From Antedon mediterranea (taxonomy: Eukaryota > Echinodermata > Crinoidea > Comatulida > Antedonidae), in contig NC_092677.1 of assembly GCF_964355755.1 (NCBI RefSeq), forward strand, positions 4,097,001 to 4,161,000: a DNA stretch of 64,000 nt, given 5' to 3'. A model generated the notes under the pieces. That model saw only the letters and a list, made by a program, of their open reading frames with translations, made no database searches and was not told where the DNA came from. Shown here one piece after another: positions 35,001 through 50,000 of the stretch (within the stretch, counting starts at the first letter, position 1; every line of letters starts with the position of its first letter). The translations under genes were made by a program, and so were the position numbers.

Positions 35001-38000
35001 TTCTGTTTAAAAAAAAGGCATAACGATTAGTGAAACCTACATATAATAATGAACTCTTTTTTTGTTAAAATCTTTCTAAAAAATATCAAAAAGTATTTGT
35101 AAATTTCACAATTTTCTGACTATAGTGCTGAAAATGATAAGAATTGTTCTTCTTAAGATTGAACATGAGTTGGTAAACCATTCTATAATTTTAGGATTTA
35201 TATAAAATTGATTGGTTGGCTTCAAAGACTTAAAATAAACTGTGGGTGAGAAAAAAAATTACCCTACACAACAAGAATGTAAATCAAAATATACAAAGAC
35301 ACGTTTTTAGTTAAAATTCTATAGCTTTTACTTGCCGCCGTGTGAAGCACAAAGAGTATAACAGAAACCTATTATGCCTATAGCAAGATTCACCGACTTT
35401 ACTTTAGGTGACATTATGTGTATTACAATAAGATAGGAAGTCTTATCTTCACTGCCAACTATTAAATTCACTTGATAAGATTGATGGTGTCTACAATAGC
35501 AGCTGTGTGAAAGAGACCTAAATCTCAATTATTATCGCGAAATCTAAGATTCTGTCTGTAATGAAAAATAATTGTCATTTATGCTTTCTTCGTATTTCTG
35601 CACACGTCCAAATATTAGTGTTAATAAAGTGCCAATTATATGAACAATCAAAATGGCTTCTTATAATTTCAAAAATCCAGTAGAAAAACCCTAACTTAGG
35701 GAGACCAAAAGGATATAAAAGACTGAGAATCACCAGGGGAGGGGTGTCCCTGGATAGAGATGTCCCTGGATAGGGATGTGTCCCTGGATAGAGGTGTCCC
35801 TGGATAAAGATGTCCCTGGATAGAGGTGTCTCTGGATAGAGGTGTCTCTGGATAGAGGTGTCCCTGGATAGAGGTGTCTCTGGATAGAGGTGTCCCTGGA
35901 TAGAGGTGTCCCTGGATAGGGGTGTCCTTGGATAGGGGTGTCCCTGGATAGGGGTGTCCCTGGATATGGGTGTCCCTGGATAGGGGTGTCCCTGGATAGA
36001 GATGTCCCTGGATAGAGGTGTTCCTGGATAGAGGTGTTCCTGGATAGAGGTGTCCCTGGATAGAGGTGTCCCTGGATAGAGGTGTTCCTGGATAGAGGTG
36101 TCTCTGAATAGGGGTGTCCCTGGATATGGTGTCCCTGGATAGGGGTGTCCCTGGATAGAGATGTCCCTGGATAGAGATGTCCCTGGATAGAGGTGTCCCT
36201 GGATAGAGGTGTTCCTGGATAGAGGTTTTTTTTATTACATATGCATCCAACAGCGAGCAAATCACCAACTGCTGGATCATGCATAAACTATTTTATAATT
36301 TATTGTGCCTATAAACTAAGTCTCATTTGGAGGCTTAGGGAGTGAAGTTTAAAGAGTCGTGAGTTACAACCCTGGCTCTAGGTCAGGATTGAACCCTGGC
36401 ACTAGGTCATGGGATTGGAAGGCAAGCATGTAAACCACCAATGCAACAGCACTACTACTTTCACAGGAAAAGTGTTCCCTTAATAGGGATACCCCCTGAA
36501 AGGGATGTACCAAAAGAGGTGTCCTATTGTATTTATTTAAAAAAAATAAACACATATGCTTATGTAATATTGTGATAACTCATCAATATATTGATCGGTT
36601 TTAGTAATGCAGAAACATGCTATTATATGTAAAATGATAATAAGTAAAAATGGGTTGCTTCCCTTGTGTCCAATTGTCTAGTTATAAATTAGCTATAGGT
36701 TCCAGCAGCTAAAATTTAAAGCTAAACTATCAAAGCGTTATGACAATTAGGCCTGCACAATCATTACAAAAGTTTTGGATTCATTTACTATGTTCTTCAA
36801 TTATAAAAATATGTACATAGGTAGTCTACTTTTCCATGGAGTTTAAAGTAGTAATTTTAAAGATACTGTACTTAACTCTGGCACTCTCTCTCACTGATCT
36901 CTCTCTCTGTCACGCGCTGATTTCTCTCTCCCTGATCTCTTTCTCGCTGATCTCTCTCTCTCTCGCTGATCTCTCCCCCTCTCTCTCGCTGATCGATCTC
37001 TGGCTGATCTCTCCCTCCCTCTCGCTGGGGAGAAAGTTTTTTATTAACATTTCTTGGGTTATCATGTTCATTTAGTTAATATTGTTTTCTTGTACTTTTT
37101 TTTTTGGTCTGTAAGATTGAATGAACCGAAATGGGAAATTAAATGAAATGTGAATTTAATACGTTGGGTTTATAACAGGCAAATATTTTAATTACCGAGC
37201 TACAGTGCCACTATAGTGATGATAATTACTCGTCTTCATATTTCGTAACAATAAAAAAAACTAATTATTGCTATTACTTATGTTTAAATTAACATAATTT
37301 TTTTTATTATTATTTTCTTGTTCAAATTGCTAATATTACTGAAAATGCTTTATTTGTCCATTATCATAATAAAATAACAATAGAAATTCTTTTTAAAGAT
37401 TGGCAATATTAGTACGATAAAAAAGATATATATAAACAAAAATTAATATAGAATACATTATTGCACAAAAATGTAATAAATTAAATTATAAATTATATCA
37501 TATATATTCAGAAAATATTGTTTATAAATGTATTGAATTAATTTTGACAGTCGTAAATACTAAAGATGTGTGTGGGCGTGTATGTGATAGCCTCATTATA
37601 TAATAAGCTAAAAATGAGATTGTTATGATATGTTTGCCAATAATTGGTTAACTACTCCAATTATAAATGACACACCAAATTTCAACTGCTTTAATTGTAA
37701 CCGAAGACAAAGAGCTCAAAGGGTCAAAGAAAGAAGAGAAGCAGCCAAGATAGATTATAAGACACAATTAGCTTTATCAAGCTCATGCTATCAAAGATAT
37801 GATATTTGGTTAATTGAAAATGTACAACAGAAATCTTAATACAGAATTTTTCAAAAATTTACTTTAACAAGGCAACTCAAGTCACGTGCTCAAACGTGAG
37901 TTAGTGTTTACTGACTGACCAACCGACCGACATAGTGAGCTGTAGAGTCTGAAAAGTCTAAACTAAAAACCAGTCAGACCGGTTTTCAGTAGTTAGGTAG

Positions 38001-41000
38001 TAATAAAGCTCATTTGAGGCTTAGTGAGTGGAGTACAACGAGTGGAGTACGACGAGTCATGTCTTACAACCTTTACACCAGTTCAGGATTGAACCCGGAT
38101 CTTGGGATTGGAAGGCAGCAAAATTTGAAAACATATTAAATTACTTTTTGGAGTTTAAAAAGAAATGTTCTAAAAATTCTTGCCTTAATTTCTTGTTTCA
38201 TCTATTTATTCATTTGCCTACATTTCCAGCATACACATTTTAGGAATTTCTAAAACACATCAACAAGGTGTTAAAGATAAAGTAGAAACAAACAAAAAAG
38301 TAGAAAAATTTAAGGTAGACTACATCACTCATCAGATTGTTCACAAACAAAATGTGTATACTGCATACAAATTGTGGTTTATTACCTAAAAGGAATTTAA
38401 TATTCATTTATTCTGTAAGCTATATAAATTCAGGCATAGAGAAATATATACATTGGGAAATGTGTTGAATTGAGACATACAGTATACATTGTCTGATGTA
38501 ACTAACAGGAAAGAAAAAAACATGTTTTGGCTTCATTATCAACTTAACACTATCTAAAGTTCTGTCTAAACTATCAAACTTTATGTGGTGTGACCATACA
38601 TGGTCATGATGATGTAATATCACTACCATATTTGGGCATATCACTACTATATTTGGGCATATCACTACCATATTTGGGCACATCACAATTTTTTTGTCAA
38701 ACTAGTTTGATAGTGTGGACAGAGCTTTACAATCAGAAGCTTAAAAGACTTACAAATCAGAGTTTGTAGTGATATTTTATTGTGATGTTTTCTCATTGTT
38801 TTCTCATAATTGTTTATTTAATAGCAGTAATGCTGACAGGATTTCTTGCCAGTATTGATTTATTTAGAGGTTATCAAACTTAATAATCCCACTAGTCCCA
38901 CTAATCTGAACCAATGCAGGGATTTTCCCTTTTCTTGGAAGTTCATTTGAAGTAGAACAAAGACAATGAAAGAAAATTATATCATCTTTGATTCTAATTT
39001 GGTGTAAATTATCATTTTTTTGATGATAAAATGTAAAAATTTCAGCGGAGAAGTTAGTACATCAGTGACATTTAATCATAAAAATGATGATGGGTAACTC
39101 TCAGGTGCACATGCCTCTTGGATGTAAACAAAATGAAATAATAACAAATGTGAAACAAAAAATAAAAAATTCCAATACAATATATCTTGATGGTATAAAG
39201 CTGTAGCTTGGTGGTTAACATGCTTGCCTTCCAATCCCAAGGTCCGGGGTTCAATCCTGACCTAGTGCCAGAGTTGTAACTCGCGACTCTTTTAATACCA
39301 CTCCCTAAACCTCAAAAAGAGACTTATTTATAAGCATGATAAATTATAAAATAGTTTATCCATCCTGTAATTGGCGTGTTTGTGCTCGCTGTTGGGATGC
39401 GCATGAAAAAAAAAAATTAATAAAAAAAAATTGTACTTTTACTTACTGTATACAGTTTTCACACATGTCCCTATCTAAAACATGCATGTATGGATATCTG
39501 CAGCTTTCCTATCTAAATACACATTCCATCTTTAAAATAGCAACAAAATATCTTCAAGCCATTGAAAAAAGACAGGTCAATGAACTTACTTTAGGCGCAA
39601 TAATAAAGAACGTGTGTATGTCGTTTTCTTTTAGATATTGACTCCTTTCCTGGCCGTTGCCCTCTTCCACTTCGAACTTCCCGTTCAGGTGTTCCAGGGT
39701 TGCCATAGTTATATGTACTTTTCTAAGAAAGAGTACAAATAAGAGAGAGAGATGTAATAGACACAGTTTACTGTAGACAATTGAACTAGACATACATCTG
39801 AAATTTATGAATCACTTTCTATTCAATTTGCTGTTTTCTGATGAAAACAAATCTGAAAAGAAATATAGGAACATACAAAAGTATGATGAACCTTACATTT
39901 CAAGTCGATGGTGAAAAAAAAAAATTAATTATTTCTGATCTCTTTTGGTTATCTTGGTGTTTCAGACATCAATACTAGAATTAATTTTTAAGAAAAACCT
40001 ACCCTGGTAAACCGCCACTCTCCATGTGATTGGCTAAACTCACATCATGTGACCAAACATCGTACTGCCATTTCCGTAGTCCAAGAACGCCGCATAGTAC
40101 ATTGCCTGTGTGCACACCAACTCTCATGTTTACGTCAACACCGGTAGCCTTTCGTACATTCCTGCAAAAAGATAGCAGATTAAAAGTGAATGTGATCTAT
40201 GTTATCTGGTATGATTAATTTTCTTAACACAATCATTGATAGACAGACATTACAGAATCACTATGAAATAACTCTCTAATGACGCCTGGTTTCAATGGCC
40301 GTGTTCTGCAGCCAAAAATTAACCGATAATTCAACCGCTAAAAATTAACCGATAATTCAACCGATAAAAATTAACCGATATGCTGCCTGTGGAAACCGGG
40401 GTTTAACCGATCCCACTCGAGAAAAATGAACTAATACTTATCTCTTTCAAATCGGATAATAATCGGATAAATGCGATAATTTTCCACTTTTGACTTGAAG
40501 GACAAATTGTTGCATTGTGTTCTGGTTGTTTGGTAATGACTGATCATGGGCACTTATTGGTAACAAAAATTAACCGACTATTTTGTTTTGGCTGCGGAAA
40601 CATGGCCAATGGCTACACATCTGTGATAGTCGATAAATTTCATAAATTTTTCCAATAAATTAGAAGTGAATAAATTGTGTGTAAATTTCATCGCAATTTG
40701 TTAATAAATTATTATGGTATGGTATAATTCCAAATCACAGTGAACGTTCGAAGAATATCCCCTCACCTTTTAAATCTGTCACTCTAAACAACTTCTCAAT
40801 CTCTACTATGCATTCTTTTCTCATAAAAGATCAAAATAAACCCTTACAACAAGCTTTGAACGTAGGCATTTGAACTTGTTAGCACTAGAACATTGATAGC
40901 TAATCTATTGGCACAATCTATTCACATCAAACTGTGAGATGGACTCCCACAGGACGTATCAACACGGGCAGACATGACATTAATGTTACGATGTCAAGAA

Positions 41001-44000
41001 AATTATCGAGAAAGTTGTAGAATGTGTTAAGCACCATGATGAGAGCAATAGAAATACCATCGCCTCCACGCATATTTTCATTACATGATGTAATCTAGTA
41101 TTCCAGCAGGATAATTCATGTCACTTGTGAACATTCCTATGTTGTTATTTCAAAATATTATAGATTTTGTTAAATAAAAAATTTCTATTTTACATATTTA
41201 TTTTTAAATAACTGTACATTTTAAATGTGTATTTTGATTCCACATTATGGAATCATTTTTATAAGCCTAGTGTACATTCCTTGAGGGAACCTTATTTCAG
41301 GTCTGTTGGCATATGGATTCAGGTCCCTTGGCATATGGATTCAGGTTCCTTGGCATATGGATTCAAATCCCTGAGCATTTGCATTCACGTGCCTGGGCAT
41401 TGGCATTCAGGTCCCTGGGTAATTGCATTCAGGTCCCCCGGGCAATAACATTCAGGTCTCTGCGCATTTGAAATCATACCCCTGGCCATTTTCATTAAGG
41501 TTCCTGGGCATTTACATTAAGGCCCTGGGAATTTACATTAAGGTCCCTGGGCATTTTGCATTCAGATCTGGTCCCTGGGAATTCAACATACATTCACTTT
41601 CTTGTAGTACTTACAATATTGCATCACACATTGCCAATCCCATCTCAACACAGTTGATAGCATGATTTGGTCTCGAGATTGGTAAACCAGAAACGCAATA
41701 GTAGCAGTCACCAAGGATCTTAATACGCATACAATTATTCTCCTATTATAAACAAATATTAAAAAATTACAAATACAAATTCATTAAAACTAATATGGTT
41801 TACAGAAAAATGTTATAGGTTGAAAGCTACAGTATAGTTTTTTTTTCTTAGTACAGTAAAACGAAAGGAAAAAAGAGGGGGTGTGTGTAGGCCCATTGTA
41901 GGTATTTGTCCAAGAATGAGATCCATGATTTTTACATATGGCCAATCACCATTATTTTAGATGATTCAACATCTCTAGTTTTCAAATTCCATCACACATA
42001 AACATGATTTTATAATTAATGTTAATTAAGGTTATACTAATACAGGGTCATTGATAATAACAAGATACTAATATTTAATTAAGCACTTCAATAAAGCGTC
42101 AAGGTATAATACGATGAATACTAATTATCCATTTAATTAAATAATGGACAAAAATAATAACACAGATTAAATTCAAAGCATGGTTTAAAGTTAACGGTAT
42201 TCTTTGATATATAGATTAATTAAGAAAAAATAACTGGTTAATTTTAAACTGCGTGAATATTAAATTTATATTTAAATATATTAAATTTTCAATAAATGGT
42301 GTTCTAAAAATAACTTTTAAAAACACCCGATCGATTGTATGTTAAAACGCATTTAACTGGTTATCCCTTTGCAACTTTTAGTTGCAACACAAAATAATGA
42401 ATTATTATTATTGATTGAATCAACTATTGTATAATTCTAAACATTTCATCAGCATGAGGACATTGCATTTTGTTAAGTGTTAAAATGTTCCATAAACGAT
42501 CTTCAACAAATATTTTTTCTTAGACAGACTTAATAAAAAAAAAATTCACAGACTTAATAGCAGAAATGTGGTTGTATAAAAATGTTATTTGCAAATAAAC
42601 GCTTTTCAGTTATTTAGAAAAAACAGTAAAACTCAAAAACCAAATTTTTTGTTATACAATTACAATTTTGTTTAAAAATTATAAATATTGTTTGGATTAT
42701 AAAACATTGTATCTACTTGAGGTTCAATATTGACCTACACTAATTGAATACATGTTGAAGCCTTAAGTGCAATCGTATTTGCCTTGTAAATGTATTACAC
42801 TCGTGATTGGATACAACTTCATTCTTAAAATTAAGTAATACATTCACTGAGCATGATGTTGTTAGCCTAAGTAAATACTGCTTATTATTGTGGTATAATA
42901 CTTGTTTCAAAGTACAAAGCAATCTGTATTGGACACAATGCATTACGAACGATTTGTGCATTTATTGATCAATTAGTACATGAGCTGAATGTATAGTAAG
43001 GATTCCTAGTATTCTTTATTATACATTGATTTTAATCAGCTGAAGCATTCTTAATCTAATTGCATATTTAATGTAAAGCTTTTATTTTCTACAACTTACC
43101 TCGGCCAACCTATCAAATCGACCAAAGAGTTCGTTGAGAGTCTTCACAAGTTCGGGTGGAGAGCACTCACTTGCAAGGCCCGTGAAACCAACGATATCAG
43201 CGTATAAGATACTGTTAAGAAATCAATAAAGAAATAGGCAAATTGATTAATTAATTTATTAAATGGTTTAAAATTGAATTATCTTGTATTTAGGTCAATT
43301 TACAAAAACAAGCGGTAATGGTAAATGGAAAACAAAATATAGAATCTATGTTAATATTTCTTATGTGTAAGCATTAAATATAATAAAAAATATTATTGAA
43401 TAAAGTTTTTGGGAAAAAACCAAAAACATTTTCTATTTACAAAAAAATGAGGAGAGGACGGACGGTTGAAATCCGCCTTGGATAGAAAAAGATTCATGCG
43501 AGACAAGCTACGCATTTCTGCTTACCGTTACCATTCGTGTGTGTAAATTGGCATTTTTTGCCACTATCAAACTAAGGAATGTCAAAATAATTCCTCTGTA
43601 GTTACTGCAGTAAATATATTTTGTATGTACTTCAATAACGTATGAATTAAGTTTGTTTGAAATTAGAATTTATGAGGCCATAAAAATGAACAATGCGATT
43701 ACCCAAAAAATCTTACAAAATAATGACATAAACATGTAATAAAGAATAAACAAAATCCCTGCATTATGTTGACATAGTCACGTATATTAACATACATTCT
43801 TTATAGCTATATAAAGCTCTGTCTACACTATCAAACTTTATTGTCATACCACTACCATATTACATCACTGCCATATTTGGGCACATCACACTTTTTTTGT
43901 CAATCTAGTTTAATAGTGTAGACAGAGCTTTAATCAAAACAAATGTTATCTGTAAACTTGCCATCACCAAGTATAATTCTCTCTCTTACACCAGGGACTT

Positions 44001-47000
44001 TTTCTTATACCACAAACGGCATTTCACATAACAATTAAGGAAAATTGCCCATGTATTATGATTAAGACAATTTATGCGGTTTTCGTATCTAAAATTCTGA
44101 ATTTTAAATACGATAATATAGTGATTGCACAGAAATACTTCATGAATCATTGAAAAGCTATAACTTCTTTATTACTCATTGAATGCAATTGGACAATGTA
44201 ATTACAATTCTCTATAGTGATTGAATACACTATATCCAAAGTTATCATGTTCATGTTTAAGAGTTGAATGGGGTGAATATTTTCATGAGTTAAAGATTGA
44301 CTGTTCAGTCTCACCATTTTATGAATTTAAAACATTCAATGAATACATAATATTCTCACCTTTTAATGAACACAAAATATTTTCACTATTTTACGAATAC
44401 AAAACATTCAATATATACAAAATATTCTCACCATATTCAATGAATATAAATATCCTCACCTTTTAATTATAAACACAAAATATTTTCACCATTAAAAAAA
44501 AAAAGAGTTACAGATTGACTGTTAAGTCTGGCTTTCAACAAATATACAAACTTTCTCACCATTTTCTGGGGTGAATAGAGTTTATTATTTAAGTTGAGTT
44601 AAAGATTGACTGACTTTCAAAAATATTCTCACAATTTTACGAATACAAAACATTCAATATACACAAAATATTCTCACCATTCAATGAATATAAATATTCT
44701 CACCATTCAATAAATATAAATATTCTCTCCTTTTAATGAATACAAAATATTTTCATCATAAAAAAAAAATTCAAAACAAATGCATGTGTTAACTTAACAA
44801 AATGTGAATTAATTCTAATAAAAGCGTGAGAAAACCATTTTCTTGCATTTCTTTATGTTCCAAAGATTGAGTAACATCCCCTTCAAGAACTGATTATGTG
44901 ATAACTTCATCTTCCACAATTTTAAACAAGATCATTATCTCTGATACCACCAATTGAGAATGGCACCCTACAGGGAGCTCATGTTGCTGAGAATGTATAT
45001 ATAGCTACTGATACATGATCTAAGCTATCATTATAATTAATAACTGCATTTATTGTTATAAAGCTCACAGATTACATAAACGAAATGTGATCAAGAATAG
45101 TTCTGACAAAGAAATCAACATGTTCAAACCAGGGAGAACTCCCTGTTCAAACTATTTAGATAAGAAATTCCTTTTGTAAAATCAATGACATTTTTAAAAA
45201 TAATAATAATAGTTATATGTTTTAGATAAATATTTAGACATTTTGCAACAAAACTGTTTGAATATACTGATAGTACCCCTGTACTAAATTAATAGTTGTA
45301 GATGGAACCTGCTAAAATTATTCTACTGCAGTAGCTGCAGTAAGTATAAACTATTAAATATGTTTACACAATTATAGCAAGCCTTTATGAGTAGTACACA
45401 CTGTTTTATTGCTGCGACTACTTCAAAAACCTCACACACTATTAAAATCATTATTGCACAATTCATTTTACAATTTATGTTCTAAAGTTCACAAAACACA
45501 TAGGGCCAGAATTAAAAAGAAAAATTCAGGTCAATTGCAGATTAAAATTAAATATTTAATATACTGAGTGGTACTAGAAACAATTAATTTTACAATGTAA
45601 TAAAATTGATTGACCAATATAAATAACTGAATTATTGATATTCCTAAGAGGATTTTCTTTACTAACAGTGTTTGTAGTTAAAAAGAAAATTAATTTAAAA
45701 AGGAATTGTCGAAACCAATCACGTTTCCAATTTAAAGATTGGTGTTATTAAATTAAGTGCCATAATCAAATAAATATTATGTATACAAACTAATGAATAA
45801 CTAACAATTAAGAGGATAAAGCAACACGAAGAGTCAATGAACGGGAAGTTAAGATGGGCTGCTTTATTGGCTTGGGTTCGCAGCCGGATCAGTCTGTGGA
45901 TCAGGGACAAGAATGACTCGGATGACTTTATACTGGCGATCTAGTTTGTATCATTCGTCAAAGCGTAGGTGATGCAGCAGTGTGCGATGCGCAAGTCAGA
46001 AACAACTTCACGTTGCCTTCCTCCAGGCAATGTCAAATTGCGTTGCCTGTTCAACGATTTGCTTAAGATTTCTTGTATCCGTATGCGCACTGTAAATTGC
46101 TCGCTCGGTTGCTTGTCGCACACTGCCGGGTCACATGTTTCGCAAGCGCCATAATAACTAATATGTGACATTAAAATGGCAAATTCAACAAAAAAATATA
46201 TCCTGTGAGATAGTCTTTGAGATTGCATTGTACAACTGTGAAGTTGGTTTAATTTAAAACTGAATTCGAGGCCAAAGTATCAAATAACTGAACAAACATG
46301 CATCATTTATAGATATTTTACTAACTGGTTGAAATCGAAATGAAATTTAAGATTATTCTGCATCCTAGTATTGCAAATCTAATTTATGAAAGACGACTAT
46401 CCCACAATACATCACAGATGATGAAGTATTAGATGATGGAAGATCAATTTGATGTTGGTATTTAAGGTGTGAGGTTCACTTACAGAACAAGCAAACTTAA
46501 AATTTAATTTGCTTGAACTAAGAGCGCTAAATCTACAAAGAAATTCAAGCCATTTTAGGATTACATTCCAATAATAATCAAAACATACTGATCGAAGGTT
46601 CTTGTGACCAATCTAACTTTACAACGCAAACAGCACACAGCTGGTGAACGGCGATTGATATACTTTGTGTTAGGAAGAGAAACACAATCTTTATGCAAGA
46701 ATAAATTCTTGACTGCAGTTTTCACGCATTTTGAAAATTAGTGGAAATTATAAAACAGTTGAGATAAGTTTTATTCAAGGGTCAAAATATAGTTTGTCTC
46801 CTTCAACATCAGTTGGTGTGAACAAAATTATACTAAACATTTTTAGGGCAACCCTTTTTCTCAGAGACCCAAAAATGTTTCATTATCATTCTAGGCCCTG
46901 TTTCTGTTGTTAACCGATTATTAAACATGTGAATAAATTACCCACAATTCCTTGTAGCAGAAACTGGATAAACTGATAATAAACGTGACACTGTTCAATA

Positions 47001-50000
47001 CCCATAAAGGGAAAATTATAAACAAATTAAATTTAGTTTAAGCACATACTGTATATAATTACAGTTTAAAATGTTGTTACTGCAGTATAACTGCAGTAGA
47101 ATCATTTATGCAATTTATCAACCTTTTATAATGTGGCCGCAACTTGCTCATCAATTACGGTACACTGTTGATATGTAAATCAATAAATAATTTCCAACAC
47201 TCATACTTTTTTATTTACTATTACAGACACAGGTGAAAATACCTGTCTACCTGATGCAACATTCAATAAAATTTAATTTTACTTGCGTCATATCATACAA
47301 CCTTTGCTACATTTGTTTTCAGTAAAGTAGAATAACAGACAAACCGTTCAAAACAGAAACATTTTTCAAATAGTAATTTACATTCACTTGTCAAAACAAT
47401 AACATCATTTTTAATCACCCACTGTTTTTATTATCATAGCATTTATACTATTTAGTCTAGCTTAGAATAAAAGGTTTTAGCAGAAAGGGCATACACTTAA
47501 TTTATTTAAAATAATAACTGATTTTATCATCAGGGGTGAATTCGAAGGGGTGGGGGGAGGTGGTAGTAAGTGCCAGCCAATTGTAATGTAAAAAATAGGA
47601 CATAAAATTAAACTTGACAACTTCATTTCATCATTTTTAGGCCTGTGATCTTTATTTCAAAAGCACTTCATATCCTTTACTGTACTGTGAAGAACCTCAT
47701 TTTGAGTGTAGTCACTAGTGGACTCAAAAGTGTCCCTTCATGTTGTAAACTGGCATGACAAACAACACGCATTCATCTGTCCACAACACAGGCTGATGGA
47801 CCAACATTGGTGTATTGTGACTTTACTCATTTAAAGAGATGTACTGGGTCCTCCAGTTCTCATATCATAGAAGACTTGACTACCCACAGAAATGTGACAA
47901 TTTTATAGCTATGGTTTTCGGTGCCCCAGCCTAAAGCGATTGGCTACTCACTAAGAAAAAATTCTCCTCAAAAGTAAATTACATTATACTTAATTGATGT
48001 TCAAAGTTATATGTAAGCGTAAAACTCACCTGACATTTTTATGGCGTTTCACATAGAGATTATGAAAATGTGTGGTATTCATTACATTTCTATGTGGCGA
48101 TCGTTGCATAGTCGGCGCCCTCACTCGCTCCATCATCTCTGTTTTCATTTCATAAGCCAGATGCGCAGGCAACACGGAGAGTAACAAACGTTCCTGAAAA
48201 TATCACAAAATATCAAACTAATTTATTTTCAAAAAGTTTTTCCTTAAAAATTTAAAATAGATAACATAAATAAAACTACATTACTATAGAAAATGTTTAT
48301 ATCTTTATAAAAACCCACAGTAAACATGTATCCTTACCATGTGAATGGTTAATTTCACATACCTTTCAAAATTGACTCCCATTTTAACAATTGGAAGCAA
48401 ACATGTGGCCAGTGAGTTTTGAGAGTTCAACCAAATCAGATGTGATGGTAAATAGGCCTTCACGGGGCCTTCACTAGCCTAGGTTGTGTTGTGATAATTT
48501 TTTTATAGAAAAAAGAATACCCTGTACAAATCCTGGCATGGGGCTTGGAAGGTACCATAGAATAAATACCTCTTTGTAAACAATTTTTGTAAACAAGTTG
48601 TTGTGTGTAGATCTAAATATTGCACATGCAGTACATTGAAGGAAACTAACAATCATACGTTATTGCTGTAAGTATATACTGTAGTTACTCAGAATACTGC
48701 AGCAACTGCAGTAGAATACTTTTTACATGATCCCTAATTGCAAAACACATTAAAATACAATTGTATAAACATTTACAGTTAGTAAACACATAAAATTTGT
48801 TGTTATAAATCACTCAAATGAAAAGAGGGAAGAGGACTCAGATGTGGATATAAGGTCAGGACAAGCTGACTGAAAGACGTTTGTTCACAAGATGAATAAT
48901 ACAGACTTTGACATTAAGAGCATTTCCATGATAAATAAAACAAGTCGTAAATAACGCTATTGCCGTCATCAATGTAATCAATTGAGATAATTAAACCATA
49001 ACTTTGGGTAATTACATGACACCCATTCAGGTGTGACTATGTTGTTTGTCGAGAAGACACTAGTTAATTATGCAGCACATAATGTTTTTTATTGCATTGA
49101 AGCGTCAGGAAATGAATTCTACTGTGAATTTTGTGACAACTTTTAAAAAAGACAGTTGAAAATGTCTCAACATATTGGTTGCTGTAATGTTATAAGAATA
49201 TTCGCTTCAACTTTACCTTTGCTATGTCTACACCATCAAACTAGTTTGACAAAAACAGTGTGATCTGCCTAAATATGGTGGTGATATGTTCAAATATGGA
49301 AGTGATATGACATCATCATGTCTTTATATGGGCACATAAAGTTTGATAGTGTAGACAGAACTTCAGATGTGCAGTACTATTCCTAGTAGCACAAACTAAA
49401 CATTCTCAACTTTACTTGAATTGATTTTAGAAAGTAAGACTAATCAGATTATACACCATCAATTTTTAATCAAAACTTGTTTCCAAAAAAATAATAATTA
49501 AATCTATAATCTCATAATACCGGAACAACAATGAAAATCAACTAACAAATGGATTATAGCATGACTATATTAATAAACAAGATAAATAAATTTTTAATTG
49601 AATAAATATTTATATTATAAAAAATATTAGTAAACACTTGGTACCAAAGGTGACATCTTAATAAAGTTTCTACTGAATTATTAATTATTATTGAAAACAA
49701 TTATAATCTGGATGGATTAAAAAAAAAAAAAAAAGCAGGAATTAATAATTTATGGACTTGTGTGAAAATCTTCTTAAGTATCACAGACTTCATAAATCTT
49801 TGATTTTAACTTTCAGAACACTGACCTCACCATCACCAAACTATTCTCATACATGATTGGTCGATTGGAGTTGGAGTAACCCATCCTTTCTTTCCAAAGT
49901 TGTGTTTACAAATTTGGTATAAGCTACCAAAAAACAAGCATCCTCGAATCATGTCAACTGTAACATCTAAACCGAATAACAATTACATTGCACAAAAGTA

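Noticed and set aside
35696-36284. Two overlapping long minus-strand frames of about 190 codons encoding a repeated [16 protein letters not shown]-type peptide
   Set aside because: They are open only because the 16-bp minisatellite lacks stops in those frames, and two frames are open at once.
37630-37839. 69-codon frame with [19 protein letters not shown]
   Set aside because: A CxxC and a basic stretch only. No second cysteine pair and no splice context.
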